DNA of 64,000 nucleotides from Caenorhabditis remanei (taxonomy: Eukaryota; Nematoda; Chromadorea; Rhabditida; Rhabditidae): NCBI RefSeq assembly GCF_010183535.1, contig NC_071329.1:17374879-17438878 (forward strand), in the 5' to 3' direction. This document shows positions 1 through 10,535 of this stretch, piece by piece (the stretch's first letter is position 1; the number at the start of each line of letters is the position of its first letter). The notes below the pieces were generated by a model that saw only the letters and a list, made by a program, of their open reading frames with translations, searched no databases and was not told the DNA's origin. The position numbers and the translations under genes are program-made.

Positions 1-82
1 GACACTTTTAATCTAAAAATGTTTTTTTTTGTTCTGAAATGGTTTCAGAATGGTACCAAAAATCAAGAAATGAAATGAAAAA

Positions 83-495
83 AGGTTTGACACCGGAGGG
101 GTCGAACCCTGGTGATCAGATTGTTACCAAACAGTCAAAAACAAAAAACAAAAAAGTTTTGGCACGAGTGGGGATCGAACCCCGGTTGTTAGATTGGTAC
201 CAAAAAGTCAAAAACAAAAAACAAAAACGTTTTGGCACGAGTGGGGATCGAACCCCGGTTGTTAGATTGGTACCAAAAAGTCAAAAACAAAAAACAAAAA
301 AGTTTTGGCACGAGTGGGGGTCGAACCCTGGTTGTCAGATTGGTACCAAAATGTCAAAAACAAAAAACAAAAACGTTTTGGCACGAGTGGGGATCGAACC
401 CCGGTTGTTAGATTGGTACCAAAAAGTCAAAAACAAAAAACAAAAAAGTTTTGGCACGAGTGGGGGTCGAACCCTGGTTGTCAGATTGGTACATA
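83..495 (-). repeat. 73-bp tandem repeat with tRNA 3'-half-like units
   Basis: About six units spaced exactly 73 bp apart (the shared GTTTTGGCACGAG starts at 156, 229, 302, 375 and 448; a diverged unit precedes). On the minus strand each unit carries a T-arm-like GGGGTTCGATCCCC followed by an acceptor-like ACTCGTGCCA, then an A/T-rich spacer. The 5' half of a tRNA is missing, so these are tRNA-derived repeats and not genes. The long open frames across them are repeat artefacts. Confidence 0.8.
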
Positions 496-735
496 AGTGA
501 AATTTCCCGGGAATTTCCCGGGAAGTTTACTTCCCGGAACTATAAATTTCGGGAAATTTCCCGGGAAATTTTTACCGAAAATTTCCCGGTAATTTCCCGG
601 GAAGTAACCGGGAAATTTCCCGGGAATTTCCCGGGAAGCTATCGGGAAATTTTTTACCGAAAATTTCCCGGGAAATTCTCGGGAAATTTCCCGGGAAACT
701 TCCCGGGAAATTTCCCGAATCGTCCCGGGAGCCTC
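496..735. repeat. GGGAAATTTCCC low-complexity array
   Basis: Irregular run of self-complementary TTCCCGGGAA and GGGAAATTTCCC units, palindromic at many scales. It is flanked by the tRNA-like array on the left and an inverted-repeat element on the right. No coding meaning is seen. Confidence 0.75.
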
Positions 736-742
736 ACACTGC

Positions 743-833
743 GGTCGTGTAGTCCTCTCGGACAAGATTTCTGTTCAATTCCTCGTTTTCCAAGAATTTC
801 AGCAAGAACCTTGTCCGAGAGGACTACACGGCA
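743..833. mobile_element. MITE family A copy
   Basis: Hairpin with arms GTGTAGTCCTCTCGGACAAG and its reverse complement near 806-831. Other copies or halves lie near 10245, 24987, 27237, 27507, 30078 and 38225. They are often followed by a conserved stretch containing GAGTCAGGAGAACG. Confidence 0.75.
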
Positions 834-960
834 GCTCGTAAAAAAAGCTTATTTTGAGTCAGGAGAACGCGATTTTTAGGATATTCGTCAATAATAAAAG
901 TTTCTAAGAATTGTCTGCAATCCTCATTTCAAAAATTGTTCATTTAATCAATTAAATCAA

Positions 961-1826
961 TTAAAATGTCTCCATCAATTTCTTGTTAGCATCTTCCTCT
1001 TCTTGTTTAACCATTGTATTGTCGTAAAGATGTTGAATTCTAGCTGCTTTCAGAAGAATACAACAAGCAAATATTGAGTTGAGCAAGAAGATGGGGAATG
1101 AGATGGATTGAATCATTAAGGTGTCTGGAAAATGGAATTGAATTACAATTATTTTTGTGAAAACTCACATTTCATTACCATCTGAGCAAGCTCCGCCTCT
1201 TTTTTAATTGAATCAATTAACGGGTTGTAAAGATAAAACGCAGTGAATATTGTGAGTGATCCCTGAAATAGAAATCGCGCTCTACCGAAACCGATTGAGA
1301 CTCAGAAAAAAAGAGACAAAGGGCATTTCGGTAGAGCGCAGTTGTAATAACTCACAATCGACCAAACTAAGTTTTTGTACTTCTGTGGTGGAACGATACT
1401 ACCAGTTAACATCAGAATAGCAATCACGAATTGCAAAACGAAAAATCCCAACAAATGAAAGAAAACCAAGTAGTCACTACTCTTTTCAATCGGTGGGACA
1501 CCGAAATTCAGCGCTGACGTGCTGAAATTTAAAATTTTAAAATTTCAGAGCAAACTAGATTCTTACAGCTCGACAACGAGAGAAATTGTGGGAATGATTA
1601 TAATGAGCAATCCGATTGAATAGAACTTCTCAAACCATGTCTGGAAATTTGAGTGCATTGAATATTCAATAGTTCTTACAACTGCGCTCCACCGAACTAC
1701 CCTTGAGAAATGTCTCTTTTTCTCTGCGTCTCTCAATTTCGCTCACAATTCGGTAGAGCGCTATTGTAAAGAACTAACCTCATTTTTGATTCCAAACGTT
1801 TTTTGATGAATCGCTTTGGATGACAT
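961..1826 (-). CDS. four-transmembrane nematode protein, copy 1
   Basis: Five exons: 1826-1779, 1640-1567, 1521-1356, 1262-1169 and 1124-961. All junctions are GT-AG and the frame stays open to a TAA at 961, giving 181 residues. The start ATG is the first in exon 1 and is shared with the paralogues. Four hydrophobic helices are seen at about residues 22-41, 58-82, 91-108 and 129-152. The tail is short and charged, with an EEED run. I do not recognise a functional family; a small integral membrane protein is inferred. Introns 1 and 3 contain family B MITEs. A near copy with identical exon lengths (48, 74, 166, 94, 164) lies on the other strand at 37205-38082, and a diverged relative follows at 38663. 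Confidence 0.85.
1272..1352. mobile_element. MITE family B copy (intron 3)
   Basis: Inverted repeat with arms GCGCTCTACCGAAA and a middle rich in AGAGAAAAAGAGAC-like sequence. The same family is seen at 1672-1776, 16728-16822, 37263-37374, 37695-37772 and 38877-38985, with a half at 12669. Confidence 0.75.
1672..1776. mobile_element. MITE family B copy (intron 1)
   Basis: Arms of the family B type (ACTGCGCTCCACCGAA left, TTCGGTAGAGCGCTAT right) fill intron 1 of the four-transmembrane gene. The matching intron of the copy at 37.2 kb has a family B element in the same place. Confidence 0.7.
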
Positions 1827-1939
1827 TTCGAGATATTTGAATCAGGGAATGGTAGAATGCGGCACGTGGAATCGAAAAGGAGAACACGCGAATTTAAAAA
1901 AATGTTGAAAATGAGGACGGGGTTAAATTTTGTGGCATA

Positions 1940-2225
1940 CAGTAATATTTGCATTCGTAGGGTCATAGAAAGTCCATGTGGAGCATCTGCGCTACATTCA
2001 AACAATGTATCCAAAATGATTTTCTATGTTTTGAAAATTTGTATTTTTCCTTTTTGATGAATTCGATATTTTTGTGCGAAGTTTAACTGAAAATACGAGA
2101 AAAGTGAGCTTCAATCGAAAAAATCAACTCCCTATCGACCGTCCACGTTATAAGCACGCGATTTGGCTGAGCGGCGACTCTGGTGTGCAAACGCGCTTCA
2201 CTAGACTTCCAGTTTCGCGGGAAAA
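1940..2225. mobile_element. repeat family C copy
   Basis: Dispersed element starting near GGGTCATAGAAAGTCCAT and ending near GAAGTCTAGTGAAGCGCG. The fullest copy (33917-34213) has ends CACAGGGTCATA and TATGACCCTGTG. Other pieces lie at 3478-3556, 7508-7620, 26428-26640 and 36440-37080. Downstream to 2460 I see only A/T-rich sequence. Confidence 0.65.
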
Positions 2226-2460
2226 TAATTTGAATTCATGTGGGCAAAAATGACCCTATGCTCTGGGAAAATGCTGCCCGTCTTGTTCATTTATTTATTT
2301 ATTTAAAGACGATTAAAGAATCGTGAAAAAAGAAATCAAATACAAGAGAGTATAGTTCAGAATTCTTACAGTATCATGAATACATGAATACAGTATCAAA
2401 ACAATGAATTTAAAATAGAGGAATTTACAATTTATAGATTAAATCTGTTTGCAGAGTTAT

Positions 2461-3220
2461 TTAGTCAAATTGAATAGCAAATTCTCTATCTGCGATGCTG
2501 GTGTCAACGACGTGCTCGGCTTGTTGAACAGCTGGATGGTCTTGTATCTCATCATTCATATAACATTCAATCTTTTTCAGTGGATAACTGGATTCGGCGA
2601 TAAGAGGAAGATAGAGATATAGATAGTCATCTCCGATGAGCTCTTTAGCACGGCACTTGAAATTGAGTTTGAGTTTTGGTGCTTTCGGCGGCTTCTCTCT
2701 TAAAAAACTGTATCTAGGAGAGAACTCATTATGGATTTTGACTTCTTGTCTCATATTGATTGCCAGCTTCTCCACACGAATCATCTTTCTTCCTCCAACT
2801 AAATAGTTCACAAGCTCTTCGAAGCCTTTCTCACTGCTTCGAATAGTCGAGAGGAGATTACTGTACTCCCTCTCTTCATGCTTGAAACACAATTTGAGTG
2901 ATGTTTCTTGTGGAATATGTTTCCAAAGTGGGGCATCAGATCGTCTCAAACTAAAATACCCTCTCGGACGTTCCTCGGCGTCCTCAAGGAATGCATATCT
3001 CACTTTGTTGAGGATAATGCAGTGCTCCTCGACACTCATATTATTCAAGTGGAGTGGAATACTTTTCTCGAATCGCTGGACACTGGGACAACGGGATACT
3101 AGGTAGATTCTGAAAAAATCGATGGCTGAAATCTTGACGGGCTGGGCAAACTTACCTTTTATTGGCCTCGAGATGCTCAAGAACGGTTCTCAGACTGGGA
3201 TAGGACAAATAGCAAGGCAT
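2461..3220 (-). CDS. DUF3557-like nematode protein
   Basis: Two exons, 3220-3156 and 3109-2461, joined across a 46-bp GT-AG intron, give 237 residues ending at TAA 2461. The spliced N-terminus reads LSYPSLRTVLEHLEANKR and continues into a conserved CPSVQRFEKSIPLHL stretch. I associate that pattern with the large Caenorhabditis DUF3557 family, whose function is unknown. A start inside the intron would give a longer frame but would lose the family N-terminus, so I prefer the spliced model. A second family member lies at 47737-49096. No signal peptide or membrane helix is evident. Confidence 0.85.
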
Positions 3221-3981
3221 TGTGGAGGGCGTTGGGAGGAAGAGTGAATGAATGATGAGCCTACTCGACGAAGATTATTTTTGCGCGCGCGTTTTCTGGA
3301 CAGATTGTGTACGCTCTCCTCTCACGCTGCCATTTCACACGTTCACTTCTCTTATAGCGTTCTGACAGACAGGAATATTGACTCTGTACAGATGTGTGAA
3401 AACAGAGAAATGTTTATACACAAGACAATCGAAATCACAGGTCCATACGAATTCAAATTATTTTTGCCGCGAAATCAGAAGTCTAGTGAAGCGCGTTTGC
3501 ACACGACTTGGCAGGTTGCCAATTGAGTCGCCGCTCAGCCAAACCGCGTGCTGATTTGTTTGCAGAATAAAATATTGAATAAATTCAAATGAATTCATTG
3601 AAAAACGATATTGTCACATACACAATACAAGAATAGGTAAATAGTTTTAGTAATTATAATGAGGATTATTAATTATGAGGATGATAATTATGAGGATTTG
3701 TTTAAAGTGTGTTAGACTTAATTGCTATAGAGGAACTTTTGATTCCAATAATTTAATAACCGGGTCGGGTTAATTAAGTAAGGTGGGGTATTAAATGAAA
3801 ATAATTGGTTTGCTTTATCTGAAACAAGTATTTGCAGTTGAAAGGTTCATTGAAGTGAGATCAAAGTCGAGCACGATCGATTCTTGACTTGAAGGTGTTG
3901 ATTCTGAAAATAGAGAAAAAGTTGAACGTTTTATTCGTTTGGAAATACATACCTGGAGATCATCGGAGCCACTGTATTAAA
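3221..3981. other. intergenic, mostly featureless
   Basis: Holds a fragment of repeat family C at about 3478-3556 and an A/T-rich stretch with imperfect repeats of TAATTATGAGGA near 3650-3700. The 5' side of the DUF3557-like gene has a GC-rich patch near 3280. I see no gene. Confidence 0.5.
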
Positions 3982-6900
3982 CTATTCGTCTTGCTTCTTA
4001 GCTTCCTCTAGCTTTCTCTTCTCTCTTATCTCTAACTGAAAAAACTGTTTTGCAGCCTTCAAATAAGCTCGATTCCTTGTTGCCACCATAATTTTCTGCC
4101 TTTTTTCCGCTTTTTCTCGACATTTTTCACCTTCTTTTCTCGCCTGTGAAGCTAGACGCTTTTCAATAGCATTTTTTCTTTTTCTTTCCAAGTCTTCTTC
4201 CTTCCATTCTTTCTCCTTCTGCTCTAGCTCCAACTTGCTCTCCGGTGTATTGGCCTTCACCAGTTCCATTCGGATATCAACTCTTTTATTAGAACGCAGT
4301 CTTGCCAGCCTTCTTTCTTCTTCGGACAGGTTGAACTCGCGAATACTTAGTTTATCGAATTTCAACATTTTCAAAGATCGATCAAGTTGAGCATCTCGCT
4401 CCATCAGATACTTCCAGTGAGCATGGAACGCTGACTTCTGCCGCTCAATCATTGCCATCTCGAAAAGGTAGTCTTTCCGACACTGTGAAAACGACTCATA
4501 CTTCTTCACTTCCATGCCAACTTCTCGTTTTAATTTGCCTCTTTCCTGCTCCAGATTGAATCGTCCTGACAGCTTTTTCCCAGACAGCATTTCCATCGCC
4601 AAGTATGGAGGCTCTGGCAGACGGATGGAGCTTGTAGCTGGGAGGTTCTCTATTTTTTCGATGCGTTGGGTGTAGCATTGCTGGGCGAATTGAGCCGAAC
4701 TGATTTGGATTGTAGTTTCCCTTAGCTGAAATAATAATAAAAGGGGTGTTGACTGGAAAAAAACTAAATTTCGCGATAGCCCATCCGCCGGTGGCTGACA
4801 ACCCGCTCAAAGTTCGGTCTGGAGACGAAGGCGGCTCTCTACCGTTCTGTAGCCATTAAAAATGTTATACTACGGTAGTCGCAACGAGACCCACACCTCG
4901 CCACCTAAGCCGAACTTCGAGCGAGCGTTCAGTCACCGGCGAATGGGTAGTAACTATACTTGCAAACCGGGCCGACGCGTAACTCGCTTCAAACTGAGTT
5001 TTATGAGCTGAAAATATACCAAAATGTAGATCTCGATGAGGTCTATGTCCGTGACCCACTACGGGCCGGATTGCTATTCGTTAATGTGCCGCGGGCCGGG
5101 AAAAAGTGTCAAAAATCGCGAATATGGCCAAAACAGCCATTCTAGCCCGGCCCGCGACCTATTATCAAATAGCGATCCGGCCCGTAGTGGGACACAGACA
5201 TAGAACTCGCTGAGATCTACATTTTGGTATATTTATCACCTCATAATATTGAGTTTGAAGAGAGTTAAAAGCCGGCCCGCGTCGGCCCGTTTTGGCCTGG
5301 TTTGCAAGTATAGTAATAACTCCATCTCGACCCGGGATCCTTAAAGAATCAAGACTCACAAGACTACTCCAAGACACACATCTTTCATTTATAACCTATA
5401 AACAAAAACTCACTTCTTCTTCAACAATCAAGGCAATAACATCTTTCAGAGTTTCAAAAGCAGCGTCAACCTCACGCTGCTTCCATATCTTGTTGTATAC
5501 TTCTGGAAGGTTGTGTCTGGCATACGTACCGTTCCGAATTGCACCTAAATCAAAATAGGGAGTTGTTCATAACTGATATTTGCTTTGGCACTTACTCTTG
5601 GTATTGGCAACTGCTTTTTTTCCGTTTGGAAAGTTGCCTTCATGACAATGAATCAATTCCACATAAACGTGATTTGTCTTCTGAAGTTGCCTGTAGCGAC
5701 CCAAATGTTTCATCATTCTTCTCTTCATCTTTCTCCGTTTTGTTTTTGCACTAGGATGATCAACAAAATCAATTTTTTGTCCATGGATGAGTGACAATCC
5801 ATTAACATAGTAATCCGTATAGTTGATGTCAAGAAGGAATGATTCAGCGGATTGCGATCGTTTCAGTTTGGGACGACGGAGCTCGTTGGAGATGTCTTCG
5901 CTACTCAAATATCCTTCGTATTCCGATTCGATGCTGTAAAACATTATGCTTTCAATAAAAAATACATACTTGCAAACCGGCCGAACCGGCCGACACGGGC
6001 CGGCGCGTAACTCGCGTCAAACTCAATATTATTAGCTGAAAAATATACCAAAATGTAGATCTCGGCGAGTTCTATGTCCGTGACTACGGGCCGATGGCTA
6101 TTCGTTAATGTGCCGCGGGCCGGGCTAGAATGGCTTTTTTTGGCCATTTTCGCGTTTTTGGCACTTTTTCCCGGCCCGCGGCCCATTAACGAATAGCCAT
6201 TTAGCCCGTAGTAGGTCACGGACATAGAACTCGTCGAGATATACATTTTGGTATATTTTTCAGCTCATAATATTGAGTTTGACGCGAGTAACGAGCCGGC
6301 CCGTTTCGGCCCGGTTTGCAAGTATGAAAAAATATAAAAAGTATAAACTTTTTGGAGATAAAAAATAACTTTACAAGGGAACCTCATGGGGTCGCAAGTT
6401 TGGAATCGTTCCATATTGCTACCAGGTATTAAAGACAACTTGATGAGTCAAATCCCAAATTTTTGTTTTTGTGCTCGTCACTTGCTTTGACAAGAGAATG
6501 GCTTCCAAAGCTACGGCTGATTCAAAGACGGGTTTTTTGGGAATATGCCTAATCAAGTTCTCCTTAGTAGCAATTTGAAACGATTCCAAACTTGAGACCC
6601 CCCTGAGGTTCCCTAATAGCGGAACCGTGCCGCACTATTGCCAATGTGGAATAAGCAACTTAGGCTCCTACCATAGTTGTCCGAAATCCGGATTCCGGTT
6701 TCCGAAATTCCGGAATTCCGGGTTTTTTTGACATTCCGGTTTCGGATTCTGGATTCCGGTTTCGGATTCTGGATTCCGGTTCCTGATTCCAGTTCCGGAT
6801 TCCGTAAATCAAAAAATGTCATTCCGTACAACTATGGCTCCTATAAAACATAATTGACAACAGTCGATAACATAAAGTACAAAATTAAAATAAGAAATTA

Positions 6901-9900
6901 AACTCACTCTGAAGCAATGTAAGCTGTCTCAAAATCATGAGTCTGGTTGGCATTGCTTACAAGTGTTTTTGGTTTTCTTCCTGGTTTTTTTCTTTTCTTT
7001 ACCACCTCTTGCTGCTCCACTGGATCCTTTTCCACTGGAACAGAAACAACAGCCTTCCGTGATTTCAGCATTTGCATTCGAGTCAAGCGAGTCCTCCTCT
7101 CTCTCACTGCCTTCTTCGCTTTAGGCTTTTGGGGGTGTACTGATTTCTGCGGTGTATCAGAAATTATTCGAGTGGTGTTTGCTTCTTCAACAGACAAAAG
7201 TGGTCGAACATGAATCATTTCAGAAGAAACATCAAGCTCAAAATCGTCGAGATGAATCAAAAACTCATTGGACTTGTCTGGAGTATTGAGAATGAACACC
7301 TTTCCTGCCTTAGTCAAAACTCCGGACCCCATAGCATTTGTTTTGAAGACTTGATGACGCTCCAAATTGTAAGACCAGATGGGTCTTGCAACTTTTGTTC
7401 CTCCACAAATGATCATGAAAGCAGAAAGATAATCTTCGTTTGTTGTTCCTCGTCCATACTGAAAAATGTAAAGTTTCAATAAGAATTTAAATTAGTTTCC
7501 CGTAAAACCCGGAAGTCTAGTGAAGCGCGTTTGCACACCACTTGGTATGTTGCCAATTGAGTCGCCGCTCAGCTAAATCGCGTGCTTATAACGTGAACAA
7601 ACGATAGGGAGTTACATTTTTCGAATGTATTTCATTAAAAAGGGTTTCATTAAATTCAAAGTACAATACAAATTTTCACACACAAAAAAATGTTGGGATA
7701 AACTTTTTGAAATTTTACTGAAGCACAGATGTTCCCTGTGAAACGATTTACACTTAATCAAAAATAACTCACATCATAAAACTCCTGCTTGCCAACACTA
7801 GTCATGTAATACTTTTGATCCATTTCTCGTTCGGCCATCTGAAAACAATCGAACATGAGCAAAAAAATCATACAACAGTTCTTACCGAGCACATAATCTC
7901 TCCTAAAGTAATCGGTTTCAGAAAAGATGGATTCTGAGAAAGCGAATCGAACACTGGCCGATTTGCCCGAATAATCTCAGCCAGGTTTAGATTATAGGCT
8001 GTTACTCTGTCGAACGCCATTTTCAATCGAGTTTCCCAGCTGGAAAATTCATAAATACATTAATCATTTAAATTTTTGAGTAATTAGCTTACCTTTTATA
8101 TTTGACGAACAATGGGAAGTGCTGGTGACTGAACATGTCAACCAAGTATCTCTTGGCCTTCCCATTCGTCCAAACAATAAAAAATCCATGTAAATGTTTA
8201 CCAATTTTGTGGAAATTCCATAACTCGGTCGAAGTGATTGTTCCAGATTTGAAGCCTTTCGGTGGGGTGATCTTCCGACTGAAAACAAAACAATGAATAA
8301 TTAAAGAATCAGAGAAAGGGGCGTGCCCGGCGTGCCCCTCGGTATTTTCACTTTTCTGCATTTGAATATAAATTTTGAAATTTTGAGCTGCGTATCTTTC
8401 AGGTGACTATAAAACAATACTGTATACTATCTACGGTCTTCTAGCAGCTATATGAATATAAAATCACAAACTTACAACGTAAGATTCAAATACTCCATTT
8501 GAGCTTCTTTGAAACGTTCCGCCAGATAGTACTTCTTGCTTTTTCGAGTAGTAGCAGAATTAGGAAAGTAGCCACATCTCAGTGTTGGCGGCGTGAAACA
8601 ATAAGGAATATCCGACGAACGAGTGATTCGGAACGAGATTGACGATTTGACAAGGAAGAACTCTCTTGCGAAGTATGAGGAGTCGAGAATGATGTCGTTC
8701 GTTGTTCTTCTCTGAAAATAAAGAAATATTATTATCTGTATAATGAAAAAAAGTTTCGACAGGGATTTTCAAAACGCAAGTGCGGCAGGGAATCGAGGGC
8801 GGAGCTTAAACTGCAAGCGGCGCGGATGAAATTTCAGCTGATTTTCAGCTTGTTTTGATAAATTTAGAACGAGTTCAACTTTAAAATTCATGTTTCTGAC
8901 GTTTTTTGGAACTAGAAACATGTTTTCTCGGAATTTTGAATAATTGTGCATTTTGTCGTGACAACTGAGCAAACATGTTTCAAGACGTCAAAAAACGTCA
9001 GAAAACCAGATTTTCACGTTGAAATCGTTTCAAATCTATCAAAATATGCTGAAAATCTCAAAATTCCATTCTAGGGCTACTGTAGATGCACCATATCCCA
9101 CGACAAAATGCACAAATATTCAAACTTTTGAGAAAACATGTTTCTAGTCCCAAAAAACGTCCGAAACCTGAATTTTAAAGTTGAACTCGTTTTAAATTTA
9201 TCAAAACAAGCTGAAAATTGACAGTAAGTTCATCTGCGCCGCTTGCAGTTTAAGCGCCCAAAACTCGTTGCTTTTTTCCGCTTTCCGCCAGAGAAACGAA
9301 TTTAAACAAATATAATCATTTTAGGAGCTTTTTTCAACAAAAGAAAGCCAGAATCGTCTTTTAAAAATTTCATTTAAAAAATGTAAAACTTACTCTCATC
9401 AGACGAGCTATCAGTTCTTTATAAATTTTGTGAATCGGCGACGGTTGATTGTCCAAGAAAGTTCCATGATTCCGAAACAACAATTTATCATCGGAAATCT
9501 TGAAAACACGGCCCATCGGTTCCTTGAAGAACCCCTTCGGACGCTTATTCGTTCGGTATTTCTTCGGACAGAACCACCAAGAACCTTGAAATTTTATTCG
9601 TTTCTGCTTGCTAGAATGTTTCTTCATTGTCCGTCCGAAGTGTAACATCTTCACTGTCTGGTCATACTCAACAGCTGTAGCTAACATGTGATCGTAGAAT
9701 CTGGTTGACTTCTGCATGTACTTCCTGGATTCTTCTAGATAACTGTCAATAGTTTCCGCCAGTGATTTCTCCGACACGTCTTCGATTTTGGTGTTCTCGC
9801 CTTCCAAATGAAACTGTCTGATTTTATGACTTGCGATTTGACGAGTCACGCGTGACCGTTTCGAGTGAAACTCCTTAAGTTCCGCGGTACTCAATCCTTT

Positions 9901-10152
9901 CATTCGATAAATCACTGGTCGTGGGAGATCTTGAACTTCTTCAACAAATCGCTTCATTCTCTGACGGCGATGGGTGAACTCCATCGTTTTCTTTGGGGGA
10001 AGCTTTCGACGAGTCTGTTTCCGGAAAACAGTCTTTTCTGCTTTTTCAGTTGTTTGTGGGACTCTCTTGATTGATGAAAGTGTCATTTCTATTATATCGA
10101 CGTCTTCATTATCAACTCGAACATTTTTCGTTGGTTTTTTATTGCTTTCCAT
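3982..10152 (-). CDS. large nine-exon gene, unrecognised basic protein
   Basis: Exons: 10152-9394, 8711-8476, 8278-8093, 8039-7886, 7838-7773, 7458-6908, 5933-5596, 5544-5414 and 4725-3982. Every junction is GT-AG and phases agree throughout, giving 1054 residues. The N-terminal third is basic. The middle (exons 2-6) contains a compact region including GFFIVWTNGKAKRYLVD. Exon 6 ends in a very basic tract (KKRKKPGRKPK), which suggests a nuclear or nucleic-acid role. The last exon is a long charged stretch rich in E, K and R that should form a coiled coil. I do not recognise a family. The introns hold MITEs of several families, so exons separated by 0.7-1 kb still belong together. Alternative: two adjacent genes, but the matching phases argue against it. 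Confidence 0.75.
4785..4945. mobile_element. inverted-repeat element, family T type (intron 8)
   Basis: Arms around GGTGGCTGACAACCCGCTCA and CGAGCGTTCAGTCACCGGCG, with a middle containing CGCAACGAGACCCACACCTC. It matches the core of the larger repeat blocks at 47.1, 57.1 and 62.3 kb. Confidence 0.6.
4957..5312. mobile_element. MITE family D copy (intron 8)
   Basis: About 356 bp with terminal inverted repeats ATACTTGCAAACCGG and its complement. The inside is rich in GGGCCGG blocks and itself palindromic. Copies: 5967-6325, 16340-16705, 18957-19327, 22008-22795 (interrupted), 23412-23922 (interrupted) and 43838-44113. Confidence 0.8.
5967..6325. mobile_element. MITE family D copy (intron 6)
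   Basis: Same ends and interior as the copy at 4957. It lies in the 974-bp intron 6 of the large gene. Confidence 0.8.
6377..6613. mobile_element. inverted-repeat MITE (family E)
   Basis: Arms of about 45 bp: AGGGAACCTCATGGGGTCGC on the left and its near complement ending in CTGAGGTTCCCT on the right. Single copy seen in this window. Confidence 0.7.
6655..6840. repeat. TTCCGG-rich palindromic repeat (family W)
   Basis: Starts ATAGTTGTCCGAAATCCGG and ends ATTCCGTACAACTATG. The interior is built of TTCCGGATT-like units. Related elements lie at 20322-20970, 22262-22620 and 25135-25592. Confidence 0.65.
8770..9260. repeat. dispersed repeat family G (intron 1)
   Basis: Ends contain GGCGGAGCTTAAACTGCAAG and a near complement. 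The interior repeats a unit with TGACGTTTTTTGGAACTAGA and ATGGTGCATCTACAGTAG-like sequence. Also at 12841-13112 and 17337-18175. Confidence 0.6.
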
Positions 10153-10244
10153 TGCTTACTGCAAAAAATGATGGAAATGGATGATAGATGATAACAAAAT
10201 AAGAAAAAGGGCTTCAAAGGCTTTAGTGGAAGAGTATTTCCGCT

Positions 10245-10365
10245 TGGTCGTGTAGTCCTCTCGGACAACACTTTAGCTTTTCATTAAATGTTCGTAGGTT
10301 TTTTTCTATTTTTTCGATGTAAATGTTGGAAAAATAGAAATAGTCCGAGAGGACTACACAGCCGA
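10245..10365. mobile_element. MITE family A copy
   Basis: GTCGTGTAGTCCTCTCGGAC on the left and GTCCGAGAGGACTACACAGC on the right, followed by GAGTCAGGAGAACG. It lies just upstream of the large gene's start codon. Confidence 0.75.
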
Positions 10366-10535
10366 GCAGAAAAACTCTTCCACCTTGGCTCTTTTTGAGT
10401 CAGGAGAACGGGAATTGAAGCGATATTTAGCATATGCGTTGAAAGAACTTGAAAAATGTCAGAACATCTTTGCTAATAATAAAAATAGCTTTGAAAAAAG
10501 ACAAATTTAAGAGACAATGTCTCGCTCAAGCCACC

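Noticed and set aside
83..495. Functional tRNA genes
   Set aside because: Only the T-arm and 3' acceptor strand are present; there is no D-arm, anticodon stem or 5' acceptor strand.
83..495. CRISPR-like array (regular 73-bp spacing)
   Set aside because: The spacers are near-identical A/T-rich sequence, and this is a nematode genome.
39..879. Several open frames of 63-153 codons near the left end
   Set aside because: They read through the 73-bp tandem repeat and the GGGAAATTTCCC array; the peptides are the repeat translated over and over.
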